This document shows positions 1 through 7,572 of a stretch of 33,759 nt of DNA, piece after piece. Under the pieces are notes generated by a model. It worked only from the letters and a program-made list of their open reading frames with translations. It searched no databases and was not told where the DNA came from. The position numbers and the translations under genes were made by a program. The stretch's first letter is position 1. Each line of letters begins with the position of its first letter. This DNA is from Bacteroidota bacterium. GTDB lineage: Bacteria; Bacteroidota; Bacteroidia; B-17B0; Aurantibacillaceae. Location: assembly GCA_013816615.1 (NCBI GenBank), contig JACDED010000040.1:1-33759 (forward strand), read 5' to 3'.

Positions 1-127
1 ACATTAAATGATTATATAAACTCAAAGGTTTAGGACTAAAACGACAAAATACTGTCTATGATTTTAAAATTTTTGTCGCGAAACAAAATCAAAAAAAACT
101 TATCGGAGTTTTGCAGCGCTCTCAATC
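1..127. other. left-edge sequence with no recognisable gene
   Basis: No convincing gene is seen here. The frame of the DUF3987-like segment that follows stays open back to a TAA at 65-67 but has no ATG and does not look like the part of DUF3987 that should precede the P-loop-like motif. It may be unrelated DNA joined to the DUF3987 fragment. Confidence 0.4.
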
Positions 128-2917
128 TTGTACTCAATAAATTGTGCGCCTGCAGCAAGTGGAAAAGGTGTACAGGATTTAGTTTTTGAATTTTTGGACG
201 TAATGCAAGAGTATTTGATACAAAAGCAGGGACAAAAACACAATTTCGAGCAGATTATTTGTCCAGGTAATTCTAGTGCTGCTGCAATAATGAATTTCTT
301 GATGAAGCATTGGATAGGCATGGTCAATGAAACTGAACTTGATATTGTAATTAATGCATTAAATCAGGATTGGGGTGATTATACAACGATCCTTCGTCAA
401 AATTATCAAAGTGAAAGAATTACTATTAATAGAGTAGAAGGTGGATGTAGAACCTTGCGAAATTCTAGAATGGCGGTCTCGCTTGCTGGGACTAGAGATC
501 AGTTAATCAAATTTTTTAAAAACACAGAAAATGGCCTTTTTAGCAGATTTATGATATACACTTTTGACGAGGCGCCAGTTTTTAATTCTGTAAGACCTGA
601 TAAGCACAAAAAGGATTATGATAAAATAATAATTGAAAGTTCTAAAAGTCTTTGGGCAATTCTAGACGAAATCTACAAACAAGAAATCAATTTCACGTTA
701 ACTGAAGAACAGTGGACAACCATTGAAAGTAAATTTGATGATCTTGTAAAAAGTAATCACCAACGATTCGGAAGCACTGTAAGCAGTACAGTGATACGTA
801 TGGGTTCTATGTATTTTAGACTTTGTATGATTTTATCGGTTTTTAGGCATGCAGAAGAAGGTACGATTACAAAAGCCGACCTGGTTTATAAATGCGATTT
901 TGAACCCAACGATCCGGCCTGGGTGCCATATAATGAAACAGGGTTTACATCTAAAACAGTAAATGGTAAATTTATTTTACAACATACTGGTAAAGACGAA
1001 GCCTGGAATCAAACCAACAATATGAATATTAATCCTTCTATGGATTATGAAGTTGAGGTGTATATGTGCCAGATGAGCGGGATTGAAAATCAAGGTTATG
1101 GTATAAGCTATAATTACAAAGATGCCAATAACTCAAATACATTTTGTATAAGCTCTAATGGATATTTTTCAATTACTCATTATTCTAAAGGTGTGTATAA
1201 AGATGATATTGCCTGGAAAGAATCAGAGAAAGTTATTAAAGGGTTTAATAAATACAATAAATTATCCATTGCGCGTAAAGGGAATAACCTGCATTATTTT
1301 ATAAACGGTACAGAAGTAGCTTCTTTACCGGCTCCTAAATATAATGCAGAATTTATAGGATTTCATATTGGTGGCGTAATGAAAGTAGAAGCGGATTACG
1401 CATATGCTTATCAAAAAAAGAAAGTAATACGTTTAGTTGAGAATTATAATTCTTTCGGAGAAAAAATTCATCTAGGAAACAACATCAACTCAGGTGCCGC
1501 AGAAATTTGTCCTGTTATTAGTGCGGATGAAAAATCATTATATGTTACACGTACTTTTTGTAAAGAAAATATTGGAGGTCACGATGATTATGATATTTGG
1601 GTAAGTACCATGAATAAAGATAGTACCTGGGGTAAACTAAAAAATCTTGGAGCACCACTTAATAATAGAGGCAATAATTTCGTTATCGCGGTAAGCCATG
1701 ACAACAATACATTGATATTAGGAAATGTTTACAATGGCGAAGGTAAGGATATGAGTAGAGGAATGTCTTTTAGCCGTTGGACAAAGAACGGATGGTCTTA
1801 CCCAAAACAAATGAAGATCAAGAATTTTTATAATAATAACGCCTATAACGAAGCTTGCCTGGCTCCCGATGGAAGAACGATCTTATTATGTGTTGAACGT
1901 GATGATACACATGGCGATAAAGATCTTTATTTCTCACATTTATTACCTGACAGTACATGGAGTGAGCCTGAAAACCTTGGTGCCGTTGTAAATAGTTATT
2001 CAAGTGAAACTGGTGGTTTTTTAGCTTCGGATGGCAAAACACTTTATTTTTCTTCTGCGGGCCATCCGGGTTATGGCAGTAATGATATTTTTATGACCAA
2101 ACGTTTAGACGATACATGGAAACATTGGAGCGAACCAAAGAATTTAGGACCAAAAATAAACACCAAAGCCTGGGATGTTTATTACACAATGCCAGCTTCT
2201 GGTAAATATGCTTATATGGTTTCAGAGGGAAAAGAAAACGAAAAAGCTGATATCTATAAGATCCAGCAACCAGAAAGCGTAAAGCCAGAACCCGTTATGT
2301 TAATACACGGTATTGTGCATAATAGCGATACAAAAAAGCCAATGCAGGCAGTTATTACATATTATGAGCTGGGCTCAAAAAAAATACTTGGTACCGCCAA
2401 TTCAAATGCAGAAACCGGTGCTTTTACATTTGCATTGCCTAAAGGAAGAAAATATTGTTTTCATGCGCAACATGAAGGTTTTATTTCGGTAAACGCAAAC
2501 AAAGATGTAACAGTACTTGACACTTATAAAGAAGAAAATATTGATCTGTACCTTAGTCCTATAAAAACCGGGCAAAGCGTTGTTCTTCATAATATATTTT
2601 TCGTATCCGATGAACATAGAATATTGCCGGAATCTTTTCCTGAATTAGATAAGCTTCATGATCTATTGGCAGAGCATCCTACAATGAAGATCGAGATCAC
2701 AGGGCATACAAGCATTAATAGTTCTGGCGAAAAGTACAATCACAACCTTTCTACGGGTAGAGCTGAAGCAGTAAAAAATTATTTAATTATGAAAGGCATA
2801 AGCGAAAAACGAATTACAGCAAAAGGTTATGGTTTTTCAAAACCAATTTACACTGAGAAAAAGGAAGAGTTACAAGCCAAGAACCGCAGGATAGAATTCT
2901 TGATAATTAGCAGTTAA
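128..2917 (+). CDS. chimeric reading frame: DUF3987 fragment fused to PD40/OmpA-family envelope protein
   Basis: Two unrelated proteins share one frame. Residues 1 to about 255 resemble the middle of DUF3987, a mobile-element, primase-associated family: P-loop-like APAASGKG near the start, then an ENGLFSRF motif and LTEEQW. From about residue 257 the protein is an envelope type: a LamG/concanavalin-like domain (about 258-430), PD40 WD40-like repeats (about 440-740), a carboxypeptidase-regulatory-like domain (about 755-825) and a C-terminal OmpA domain (about 830-929, TGHTS, LSTGRAEAV, NRRIEF). The start is a TTG and no signal peptide is present, so the OmpA half could not be exported as drawn. 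The join falls near 881-907. The OmpA half is probably a native gene that lost its 5' end; recombination, deletion or an assembly error are all possible. The OmpA motif has Ser where Asp is usual (TGHTD). Confidence 0.75.
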   Translation: MYSINCAPAASGKGVQDLVFEFLDVMQEYLIQKQGQKHNFEQIICPGNSSAAAIMNFLMKHWIGMVNETELDIVINALNQDWGDYTTILRQNYQSERITINRVEGGCRTLRNSRMAVSLAGTRDQLIKFFKNTENGLFSRFMIYTFDEAPVFNSVRPDKHKKDYDKIIIESSKSLWAILDEIYKQEINFTLTEEQWTTIESKFDDLVKSNHQRFGSTVSSTVIRMGSMYFRLCMILSVFRHAEEGTITKADLVYKCDFEPNDPAWVPYNETGFTSKTVNGKFILQHTGKDEAWNQTNNMNINPSMDYEVEVYMCQMSGIENQGYGISYNYKDANNSNTFCISSNGYFSITHYSKGVYKDDIAWKESEKVIKGFNKYNKLSIARKGNNLHYFINGTEVASLPAPKYNAEFIGFHIGGVMKVEADYAYAYQKKKVIRLVENYNSFGEKIHLGNNINSGAAEICPVISADEKSLYVTRTFCKENIGGHDDYDIWVSTMNKDSTWGKLKNLGAPLNNRGNNFVIAVSHDNNTLILGNVYNGEGKDMSRGMSFSRWTKNGWSYPKQMKIKNFYNNNAYNEACLAPDGRTILLCVERDDTHGDKDLYFSHLLPDSTWSEPENLGAVVNSYSSETGGFLASDGKTLYFSSAGHPGYGSNDIFMTKRLDDTWKHWSEPKNLGPKINTKAWDVYYTMPASGKYAYMVSEGKENEKADIYKIQQPESVKPEPVMLIHGIVHNSDTKKPMQAVITYYELGSKKILGTANSNAETGAFTFALPKGRKYCFHAQHEGFISVNANKDVTVLDTYKEENIDLYLSPIKTGQSVVLHNIFFVSDEHRILPESFPELDKLHDLLAEHPTMKIEITGHTSINSSGEKYNHNLSTGRAEAVKNYLIMKGISEKRITAKGYGFSKPIYTEKKEELQAKNRRIEFLIISS

Positions 2918-2979
2918 GCCCGTAAATTTGAATCTCTTATTTAATGGCAAACATTTTGCATGTTTTTCAATAAAAGATC

Positions 2980-3471
2980 ATGCAAAAAATAACAAATAAC
3001 CTTTGGTTCGATACGCAGGCCGCAGAAGCCGCAAAATACTATACTTCTATTTTTAAAAATTCCGCTATTGGTAAAACTTCCTGTTATGGTAAAGAGGGAC
3101 ACGAGATCCATAAAATGCCTGAAGGAAGTGTAATGACAGTTGAATTTGAAATAGAAGGGCAAACATTTATGGCATTAAATGGTGGCCCTGTATTTAAATT
3201 TAACGAAGCGGTTTCGTTTATTGTAAATTGTAAAGATCAGGAAGAAGTAGATTATTATTGGGAAAAATTGAAAGAAGGCGGCGATGAAAAAGCGCAGCAG
3301 TGCGGTTGGTTAAAGGATAAGTATGGCGTTTCGTGGCAAATTGTTCCCAAAATTTTATCTGAGATGATGAGTGACCCTTACCTTGGAAATACAGAGGCGC
3401 TTATGCGGGAAATGTTAAAGATGAAAAAACTGGATATTGAAAAATTGAAAGCGGCGTACGAAGAAAAGTAA
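2980..3471 (+). CDS. VOC-fold protein, PhnB / 3-demethylubiquinone methyltransferase-like
   Basis: A 163-residue protein of the vicinal oxygen chelate superfamily, PhnB-like subgroup. The start MQKITNNLWFDTQAAEAAKY and the later FNEAVSFIVNC, DYYWEKL and CGWLKDKYGVSWQIVP are typical of this family, in which two beta-alpha-beta-beta-beta modules form one open barrel. Family members are usually annotated as glyoxalase or antibiotic-resistance-like proteins, and most have no proven substrate. It is cytoplasmic with no signal peptide. It lies 62 nt after the chimeric gene and 24 nt before a DinB-like gene that has its own promoter, so it is probably transcribed alone or with that gene. The family call is firm; the reaction is unknown. 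Confidence 0.88.
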   Translation: MQKITNNLWFDTQAAEAAKYYTSIFKNSAIGKTSCYGKEGHEIHKMPEGSVMTVEFEIEGQTFMALNGGPVFKFNEAVSFIVNCKDQEEVDYYWEKLKEGGDEKAQQCGWLKDKYGVSWQIVPKILSEMMSDPYLGNTEALMREMLKMKKLDIEKLKAAYEEK

Positions 3472-3483
3472 AGATTTAAAATA

Positions 3484-3491
3484 TATTTTTG
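3484..3491 (+). promoter_or_regulatory. -7 box (TATTTTTG) of the DinB-like gene
   Basis: It matches the Bacteroidota -7 consensus TAnnTTTG and ends only 4 nt before the ATG at 3496, so the transcript probably starts at or next to the start codon (leaderless). Confidence 0.5.
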
Positions 3492-3495
3492 TAGC

Positions 3496-3969
3496 ATGAG
3501 TGTAAACAATGATATAATTAAACAATTAAATGATCTTGTTAACGGACCATTATGGTTAGATGAAAATTTTAAGAAGAAAATAACCGGCCTTAGTGAGTCA
3601 GATGCCATGCGAAGACCCATTGCTGAAATTCATAGCGTGGCTGAGTTAATTTCTCATCTTAATGTTTGGATCAATGCCTGTGTGGATAGGATGAGCGGGA
3701 TACCAAACGATCTTAAGGATAATGATTTAAATGACTGGAAAAATAACGAACTGCTAAGTGATTTTGGTTGGGATAACTTAAAAAATGAGTTTTTTTCTGC
3801 TCATAACCGGCTTGTTGAACTCACTAAAACATGTGATGAAGAATTTTTAAATAAGGGATATCAATCTTCTGAATTTACAAATAAGGATATACTTTTTGGC
3901 CTTATCCATCACGATGCATATCATTTAGGCCAAATTGGTATTACAATTAAATTACTAAAGCTTAAATGA
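3496..3969 (+). CDS. DinB-family (DinB_2) putative metal-dependent protein
   Basis: A 157-residue all-helical protein of the DinB/YfiT-like superfamily. The metal-site histidines are visible as SHLNVW (His54) and HHDAYHLGQI (His138/139 and His143), the usual three-His arrangement on a four-helix bundle. Superfamily members include bacillithiol or mycothiol-dependent transferases and many unassigned proteins induced by stress. The substrate cannot be told from sequence. The gene converges on the HxlR gene with a 14-nt gap. The ATG at 3496 is supported by a -7 box directly upstream. Confidence 0.85.
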   Translation: MSVNNDIIKQLNDLVNGPLWLDENFKKKITGLSESDAMRRPIAEIHSVAELISHLNVWINACVDRMSGIPNDLKDNDLNDWKNNELLSDFGWDNLKNEFFSAHNRLVELTKTCDEEFLNKGYQSSEFTNKDILFGLIHHDAYHLGQIGITIKLLKLK

Positions 3970-3983
3970 TTTTTTTTTGCATT

Positions 3984-4364
3984 TTATTTTCTTGCAATAA
4001 TCCTTTTCCTGTGTTTGGCTCCCCATTTATATAATTCTTCTATTAGCGGTTTTAATGTTTTGCCATAAGGTGTTATTTCATATTCAACGGTAACAGGAGA
4101 AGTATCATAGACATGACGACTGGCGAGCTCATTTATTTCCAACTCTTTTAATTCTTTCGACAACATTTTTGGTGTCAGGCCAGGTATCTCACGCTGTATT
4201 TGCTTAAAACGTTTTTTACCAAACGTCAGTGAAATAATTATCTGCAACTTCCATTTACCACTTAAAATATCCAGCGCATCTTTTACAGGTAATAACCTTG
4301 CTGTGCATTCGTGACCGGAAATATGTGCAGGAAGTTTTCGTTTATCGTTTTCCATCAATTCCAT
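3984..4364 (-). CDS. HxlR-family winged-helix transcriptional regulator
   Basis: About 126 residues with the HxlR signature: a Cys close to the N terminus in GHECTARLLPVKDAL, then LSGKWKLQIIISL, the recognition helix region GLTPKMLSKELKELE, and a wing YEITPYGKTLKPLI. In characterised relatives such as YodB and HypR of Bacillus subtilis, the N-terminal Cys senses quinones or disulfide stress and the regulator controls a neighbouring azoreductase or nitroreductase. Here a nitroreductase is divergently transcribed, which suggests the same logic. I prefer the ATG at 4364 to the upstream GTG at 4379, because a -7 box (4369-4376) would overlap the longer form. The effector is inferred. Confidence 0.9.
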   Translation of the reverse strand: MELMENDKRKLPAHISGHECTARLLPVKDALDILSGKWKLQIIISLTFGKKRFKQIQREIPGLTPKMLSKELKELEINELASRHVYDTSPVTVEYEITPYGKTLKPLIEELYKWGAKHRKRIIARK

Positions 4365-4368
4365 AATA

Positions 4369-4376
4369 CAAATGTA
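4369..4376 (-). promoter_or_regulatory. -7 box (TACATTTG) of the HxlR gene
   Basis: It matches TAnnTTTG on the minus strand and ends 4 nt before the ATG at 4364, implying a leaderless or nearly leaderless transcript and deciding the start. Confidence 0.5.
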
Positions 4377-4399
4377 CACTTTTATACTTTCTTTTTTAT

Positions 4400-4441
4400 A
4401 CCGGTTTCCTAAAGTATACCGCTTTCCTTTGGGAAACCGGT
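4400..4441. promoter_or_regulatory. probable HxlR operator: perfect 10-bp inverted repeat
   Basis: ACCGGTTTCC at 4400-4409 and its exact reverse complement GGAAACCGGT at 4432-4441 lie 22 nt apart in the divergent regulator/nitroreductase intergenic region. The segment ends 23 nt before the nitroreductase -7 box. A second imperfect pair, AAGTATACCG (4412-4421) and CGGATACTT, is interleaved. This is a reasonable autoregulatory site for the adjacent HxlR protein; binding is inferred. Confidence 0.5.
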
Positions 4442-4464
4442 ACCAAACGGATACTTAATCTCTA

Positions 4465-4472
4465 TAACTTTG
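4465..4472 (+). promoter_or_regulatory. -7 box (TAACTTTG) of the nitroreductase gene
   Basis: An exact TAnnTTTG match, 26 nt before the ATG at 4499, with an A-rich leader ending AAATAAAAAA. No clear -33 TTTG is seen at the usual distance, which would fit a regulated promoter. Confidence 0.5.
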
Positions 4473-4498
4473 TTTTCGAATTAAAAACAAATAAAAAA

Positions 4499-5131
4499 AT
4501 GAACCTTATAGAAAAATTAAACTGGCGTTATGCAGTAAAAAGATACACTAACGCAAAAGTACCAACAAATAAATTAAACAGGATATTGGAAGCAATACGT
4601 TTATCAGCCTCGTCAGCCGGATTACAGCCATATAGTATATTGGTTATTGAGAACGAAGAACTCAAAAAACAATTATTAGCTGCTGCAAATAATCAGCCGC
4701 AGGTAACAGAAGCGTCGCATCTTTTAGTATTTGCAACCTGGGAAAATATAACCGAAGAAAAAGTAAATAATTATATACAGCATGTTGCTACTGTACGTGA
4801 TATGGCGTTAGAATCATTGGATGTTTATAAGAACAGGTTGTTGGGTTTAACGGCACGTAACGCTGAAGAGAATTTTAACTGGGCTGCCCGCCAAACATAT
4901 ATTGCAATGGGAACAGGATTAGTTGCCGCGGCAGACGAGCAAGTGGATGCTACGCCAATGGAAGGTTTTGATTCGGTCGGTTTTGATGATATCTTAAAAT
5001 TAAAAGAAAAAGGGTTAAAAAGTGTTGCTATTATGACTTTGGGCTATAGAGATATAGTAAATGATCCAACTGTGAACTTCAAAAAAGTAAGACGATCAGG
5101 CGAAGATTTATTCATTCATTTTAAAAACTAA
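4499..5131 (+). CDS. nitroreductase-family NAD(P)H-dependent FMN oxidoreductase
   Basis: A 210-residue nitroreductase-fold protein close in type to NfsB/YodC/HypO. Seen in the sequence: the N-terminal WRYAVKRYTN flavin-phosphate motif, RLSASSAGLQPY for the FMN-contacting helix, and GTGLVAAADEQVDATPMEGF with the later LKSVAIMTLGYR. Enzymes of this family reduce quinones and nitro compounds by two electrons using FMN as a homodimer in the cytoplasm. It is divergent from an HxlR regulator across a palindrome-bearing promoter, and a DoxX gene follows after 4 nt, so the two probably form an operon induced by electrophile or oxidative stress. Substrate unknown. Confidence 0.92.
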   Translation: MNLIEKLNWRYAVKRYTNAKVPTNKLNRILEAIRLSASSAGLQPYSILVIENEELKKQLLAAANNQPQVTEASHLLVFATWENITEEKVNNYIQHVATVRDMALESLDVYKNRLLGLTARNAEENFNWAARQTYIAMGTGLVAAADEQVDATPMEGFDSVGFDDILKLKEKGLKSVAIMTLGYRDIVNDPTVNFKKVRRSGEDLFIHFKN

Positions 5132-5135
5132 ACCT

Positions 5136-5504
5136 ATGTCAGCAAAAACAAAACGTATCATCTCGATCATCCTTATGGTGATCCCTTCGCTTATGTTAAT
5201 TATGAGCGGTATTATGAAAGTAACCGGTGCCGAACAAATAGTGACTGGCTTAACAAAAGCAGGTCTTGGTAATTTTATTATGCTTATTGGCATAATAGAA
5301 CTGGTATCTGTAGCGCTTTTTCTTTATCCTAAAACCTACAAAATTGGTTTTTTATTATTATGTAGTTATTTGGGCGGCGCATTATGTATTGAGTTGGCTG
5401 GCGGACAACCACCAATGGCGGCTATATTTATTGCCCTTATCTGGATCTCTGTATTTTTGCGTGATAAGAATATGTTAGTTGTATCAGCCGAAAATAAAGC
5501 GTAA
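5136..5504 (+). CDS. DoxX-like membrane protein
   Basis: A 122-residue integral membrane protein with four predicted hydrophobic helices. The first contains MLIMSGIMKVTGAE, the region DoxX-family proteins use after helix one; the middle shows GIIELVSVALFLYP and the third LGGALCIELAGG. DoxX proteins associate with respiratory or thiol-redox enzymes in several bacteria, but small DoxX_2-type members are mostly uncharacterised. It starts 4 nt after the nitroreductase stop and is followed by a terminator, so it is the second and last gene of the HxlR-controlled pair. Confidence 0.82.
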   Translation: MSAKTKRIISIILMVIPSLMLIMSGIMKVTGAEQIVTGLTKAGLGNFIMLIGIIELVSVALFLYPKTYKIGFLLLCSYLGGALCIELAGGQPPMAAIFIALIWISVFLRDKNMLVVSAENKA

Positions 5505-5523
5505 GCCACATTATTATTACAAG

Positions 5524-5558
5524 AAAGGTTTCAAACAGTTTTGTTTGGAACCTTTTTT
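5524..5558 (+). terminator. rho-independent terminator after the DoxX gene
   Basis: AAGGTTTCAAAC (5525-5536) pairs with GTTTGGAACCTT (5543-5554) with one G-U pair and a 6-nt loop, then a T run. It closes the nitroreductase-DoxX operon. Confidence 0.8.
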
Positions 5559-5602
5559 ATTCACTAAACTTATTTTAGTAAAAAAATCTGTAATTTGCCG
5601 CG

Positions 5603-5995
5603 GTGAAATTGCTTAACGAAATAAAATTTAATTACGGTAAAGTTCAGTTATATGAATCTAAACTTGTACGTATAGAAGTTTTTTCGGGAACCATTATTGG
5701 CTTAGCAGAATCGAAAAGCATGAACGATGCAATTGGCACACTCTCTGAAGGAAAGGAATGTCTTATACTTATTGTGGCCGATGAGTTTGCGCAATTTGAC
5801 AGAGATACCAGCGATTTTTCTGCAAGTGAAGAAGGGCAGCGTTATACCATTGGTGATGCATTGGTAGTTAAAAGCTTGTCTCAAAAAATTCTTGCTAATT
5901 TTTATCTTAAATTTAATAAACCCACAAAGCCCACCCGCATCTTTACTAATGAAAAAGAAGCTGCGGAGTGGTTGCTTTCTTTAGAGACTAAATAA
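5603..5995 (+). CDS. STAS/SpoIIAA-like small protein (DUF7793 type)
   Basis: A 130-residue cytoplasmic protein read from a GTG start. The pattern of beta strands, a central VADEFAQFDRDTSDF segment, then ALVVKSLSQKILANFYL and RIFTNEKEAAEWL is what I associate with Bacteroidota proteins of STAS-like fold, often left as hypothetical or DUF7793. Their role is unknown; several lie beside regulatory genes. Here an alpha/beta hydrolase starts 3 nt downstream, so the two are probably co-transcribed. The family assignment is from memory of the pattern and is moderate. Confidence 0.6.
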   Translation: MKLLNEIKFNYGKVQLYESKLVRIEVFSGTIIGLAESKSMNDAIGTLSEGKECLILIVADEFAQFDRDTSDFSASEEGQRYTIGDALVVKSLSQKILANFYLKFNKPTKPTRIFTNEKEAAEWLLSLETK

Positions 5996-5998
5996 AAA

Positions 5999-6685
5999 AT
6001 GCAAACATTAATTCTTACACACGGCGCCCTTGGATTTAAAGGTGATCTTGAAAACTTAAAACTTGATTTAATAAAAGAAGGTTTTAATGTGCATACATTT
6101 TCTTTTTCGGGGCACGGACAAACTGCTTTTAAAAATGAATTTAGTATTCCGCAGTTTTCTTTAGAGCTTAAAAATTTTATTATAGAAAATAAATTAACGC
6201 AGCCTTCTGTTATTGGTTATAGTATGGGCGGTTATGTAGCGCTGAATTTAGCGTTAAAAGATCCTACAACATTCAATAAAATAATTACCCTGGCCACAAA
6301 ATTTAACTGGAGTAAAGAAAGTGTTGAGAAAGAAACGCGCATGCTGGTACCTGAAACAATTATCGAAAAAGTTCCTGCATTTGCAAAAAGCCTTGAAGCA
6401 AAACATGGCAATAACTGGAAAGAGCTATTATTGAGAACTGCCGGGATGATGCACGATATTAATAAGAACAATTATTTAAATACCGAAACTTTAAAAACCA
6501 TTCAAACAAAAGTATTGCTTGGGCTGGGAGATAAAGATCAGATGGTAACTTTAGAAGAAACCGTTAATGTTTATAAAACTTTGCCAAACGGCAATATGTA
6601 TATGTTGCCCGCCACCAAGCATCCGGTTGAAGGCCTTAACATCCCCGCGTTTATTGCACTTGTGCGCGATTTCTTAAAAAATTAA
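5999..6685 (+). CDS. alpha/beta hydrolase
   Basis: A 228-residue alpha/beta-hydrolase fold protein. The nucleophile elbow is GYSMGGY (Ser75); the likely acid is in GLGDKDQ (Asp178 or Asp180) and the general base is His208 in ATKHPVE. The oxyanion region near the start reads LTHGALGFKGD. The protein has no signal peptide and is of a compact type with a short lid (about residues 105-160). The substrate class (esterase, thioesterase or other) cannot be told. It follows the STAS-like gene with a 3-nt gap and no new promoter. Confidence 0.87.
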   Translation: MQTLILTHGALGFKGDLENLKLDLIKEGFNVHTFSFSGHGQTAFKNEFSIPQFSLELKNFIIENKLTQPSVIGYSMGGYVALNLALKDPTTFNKIITLATKFNWSKESVEKETRMLVPETIIEKVPAFAKSLEAKHGNNWKELLLRTAGMMHDINKNNYLNTETLKTIQTKVLLGLGDKDQMVTLEETVNVYKTLPNGNMYMLPATKHPVEGLNIPAFIALVRDFLKN

Positions 6686-6724
6686 CAAACTGCCGGTGGG
6701 TTATTTAAATTTAACGCCAAAAAA

Positions 6725-6732
6725 TAAATTTG
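6725..6732 (+). promoter_or_regulatory. -7 box (TAAATTTG) of the XRE/S24 regulator gene
   Basis: An exact TAnnTTTG match, 45 nt before the ATG at 6778. The leader after it holds two similar palindromes (next entry). Confidence 0.45.
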
Positions 6733-6738
6733 CAAATA

Positions 6739-6776
6739 ACTACAATTAATAGTAATTTTAAACTATAAATTATAGC
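6739..6776. promoter_or_regulatory. two candidate operators ACTA-N7-TAGT and ACTA-N7-TAGC
   Basis: ACTA-N7-TAGT spans 6739-6753 and ACTA-N7-TAGC spans 6762-6776; the second contains the perfect CTATAA-A-TTATAG. Their centres are 23 nt apart, about two helical turns, and both lie between the -7 box and the start codon. This is a plausible autorepression site for the downstream regulator; no binding evidence. Confidence 0.4.
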
Positions 6777-6777
6777 A

Positions 6778-7545
6778 ATGAGCAAAATATCATCTAACAT
6801 CCGTTTTTTACGCCAGCTGAAAGGCTTATCACAAGAGCAACTGGCAGACGATCTTAAAGTAACACGTTCGCGTATTGGCGGCTATGAAGAAGCGCGTAAC
6901 GAACCACCAATAGATCTGTTGATCCGTTTATCGGAATATTTTCACATTGCTATTGATGCTTTGGTAAGAGGTGATCTTAAAAAAACAAACTTGGATGGTT
7001 TAATGAAGGTAGGAAAGAACCGTATCCTTTTTCCTATTTTATTAGATAGCGATGGTAATGATATGGTAGAGCTTATTCCTTTAAAAGCTTCTGCGGGATA
7101 TACACGCGGTTATTCCGATCCGGAGTATATTGAAAAATTACCGCAAATGAAATTGCCTTTTTTACCATCGGGCAAGCACCGCGCTTTTCCTATTAAAGGA
7201 GATAGTATGCCTCCTATAAGAGAAGGTTCTTTTGTAATTGCAAAATATTTAGAGCGTTTTGAAGAAGTAAAAATGGGGCAAACCTATATTATTGTTACCA
7301 AAGAAGACGGTTTATCTTACAAACGTATTATGGCTTTTAATAAAAAAGAAGCGGCTTACGAATTACATTCGGATAATAAATTATATGCGCCGTTTAAAGT
7401 AAAATCTAACGAAATTTTAGAGATCTGGGAATATACCTGTTGCATTAACATGAACCAGTATCAAAACGATGAACTTAATTTAGACAGCATTATGAATATG
7501 CTTAAAGGTTTAAAGGTAGAGATATCGGAAATTAAGAAGAAATAA
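6778..7545 (+). CDS. XRE helix-turn-helix regulator with S24 (LexA/CI-like) peptidase domain
   Basis: 255 residues. Residues 5-62 are an XRE helix-turn-helix (LRQLKGLSQEQLADDL, RSRIGGYEEARNEP). Residues about 98-225 are an S24 peptidase domain: candidate self-cleavage Ala106-Gly107 in KASAGYTRGY, catalytic Ser143 in KGDSMPP and Lys182 in LSYKRI. The catalytic pair is intact. Such LexA/CI-like proteins are common as single chromosomal regulators in Bacteroidota and need not respond to DNA damage. The last 35 residues form a charged, probably helical tail. It sits 27 nt upstream of the YidD-A-B cassette, which has its own -7 box, so control of the cassette is possible but not shown. Confidence 0.92.
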   Translation: MSKISSNIRFLRQLKGLSQEQLADDLKVTRSRIGGYEEARNEPPIDLLIRLSEYFHIAIDALVRGDLKKTNLDGLMKVGKNRILFPILLDSDGNDMVELIPLKASAGYTRGYSDPEYIEKLPQMKLPFLPSGKHRAFPIKGDSMPPIREGSFVIAKYLERFEEVKMGQTYIIVTKEDGLSYKRIMAFNKKEAAYELHSDNKLYAPFKVKSNEILEIWEYTCCINMNQYQNDELNLDSIMNMLKGLKVEISEIKKK

Positions 7546-7559
7546 TAATTTTATTATTC

Positions 7560-7567
7560 TATCTTTG
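7560..7567 (+). promoter_or_regulatory. -7 box (TATCTTTG) of the first YidD-A-B cassette
   Basis: An exact TAnnTTTG match ending 5 nt before the ATG at 7573, implying a nearly leaderless transcript. Readthrough from the regulator gene is also possible, as no terminator separates them. Confidence 0.5.
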
Positions 7568-7572
7568 CTTTA

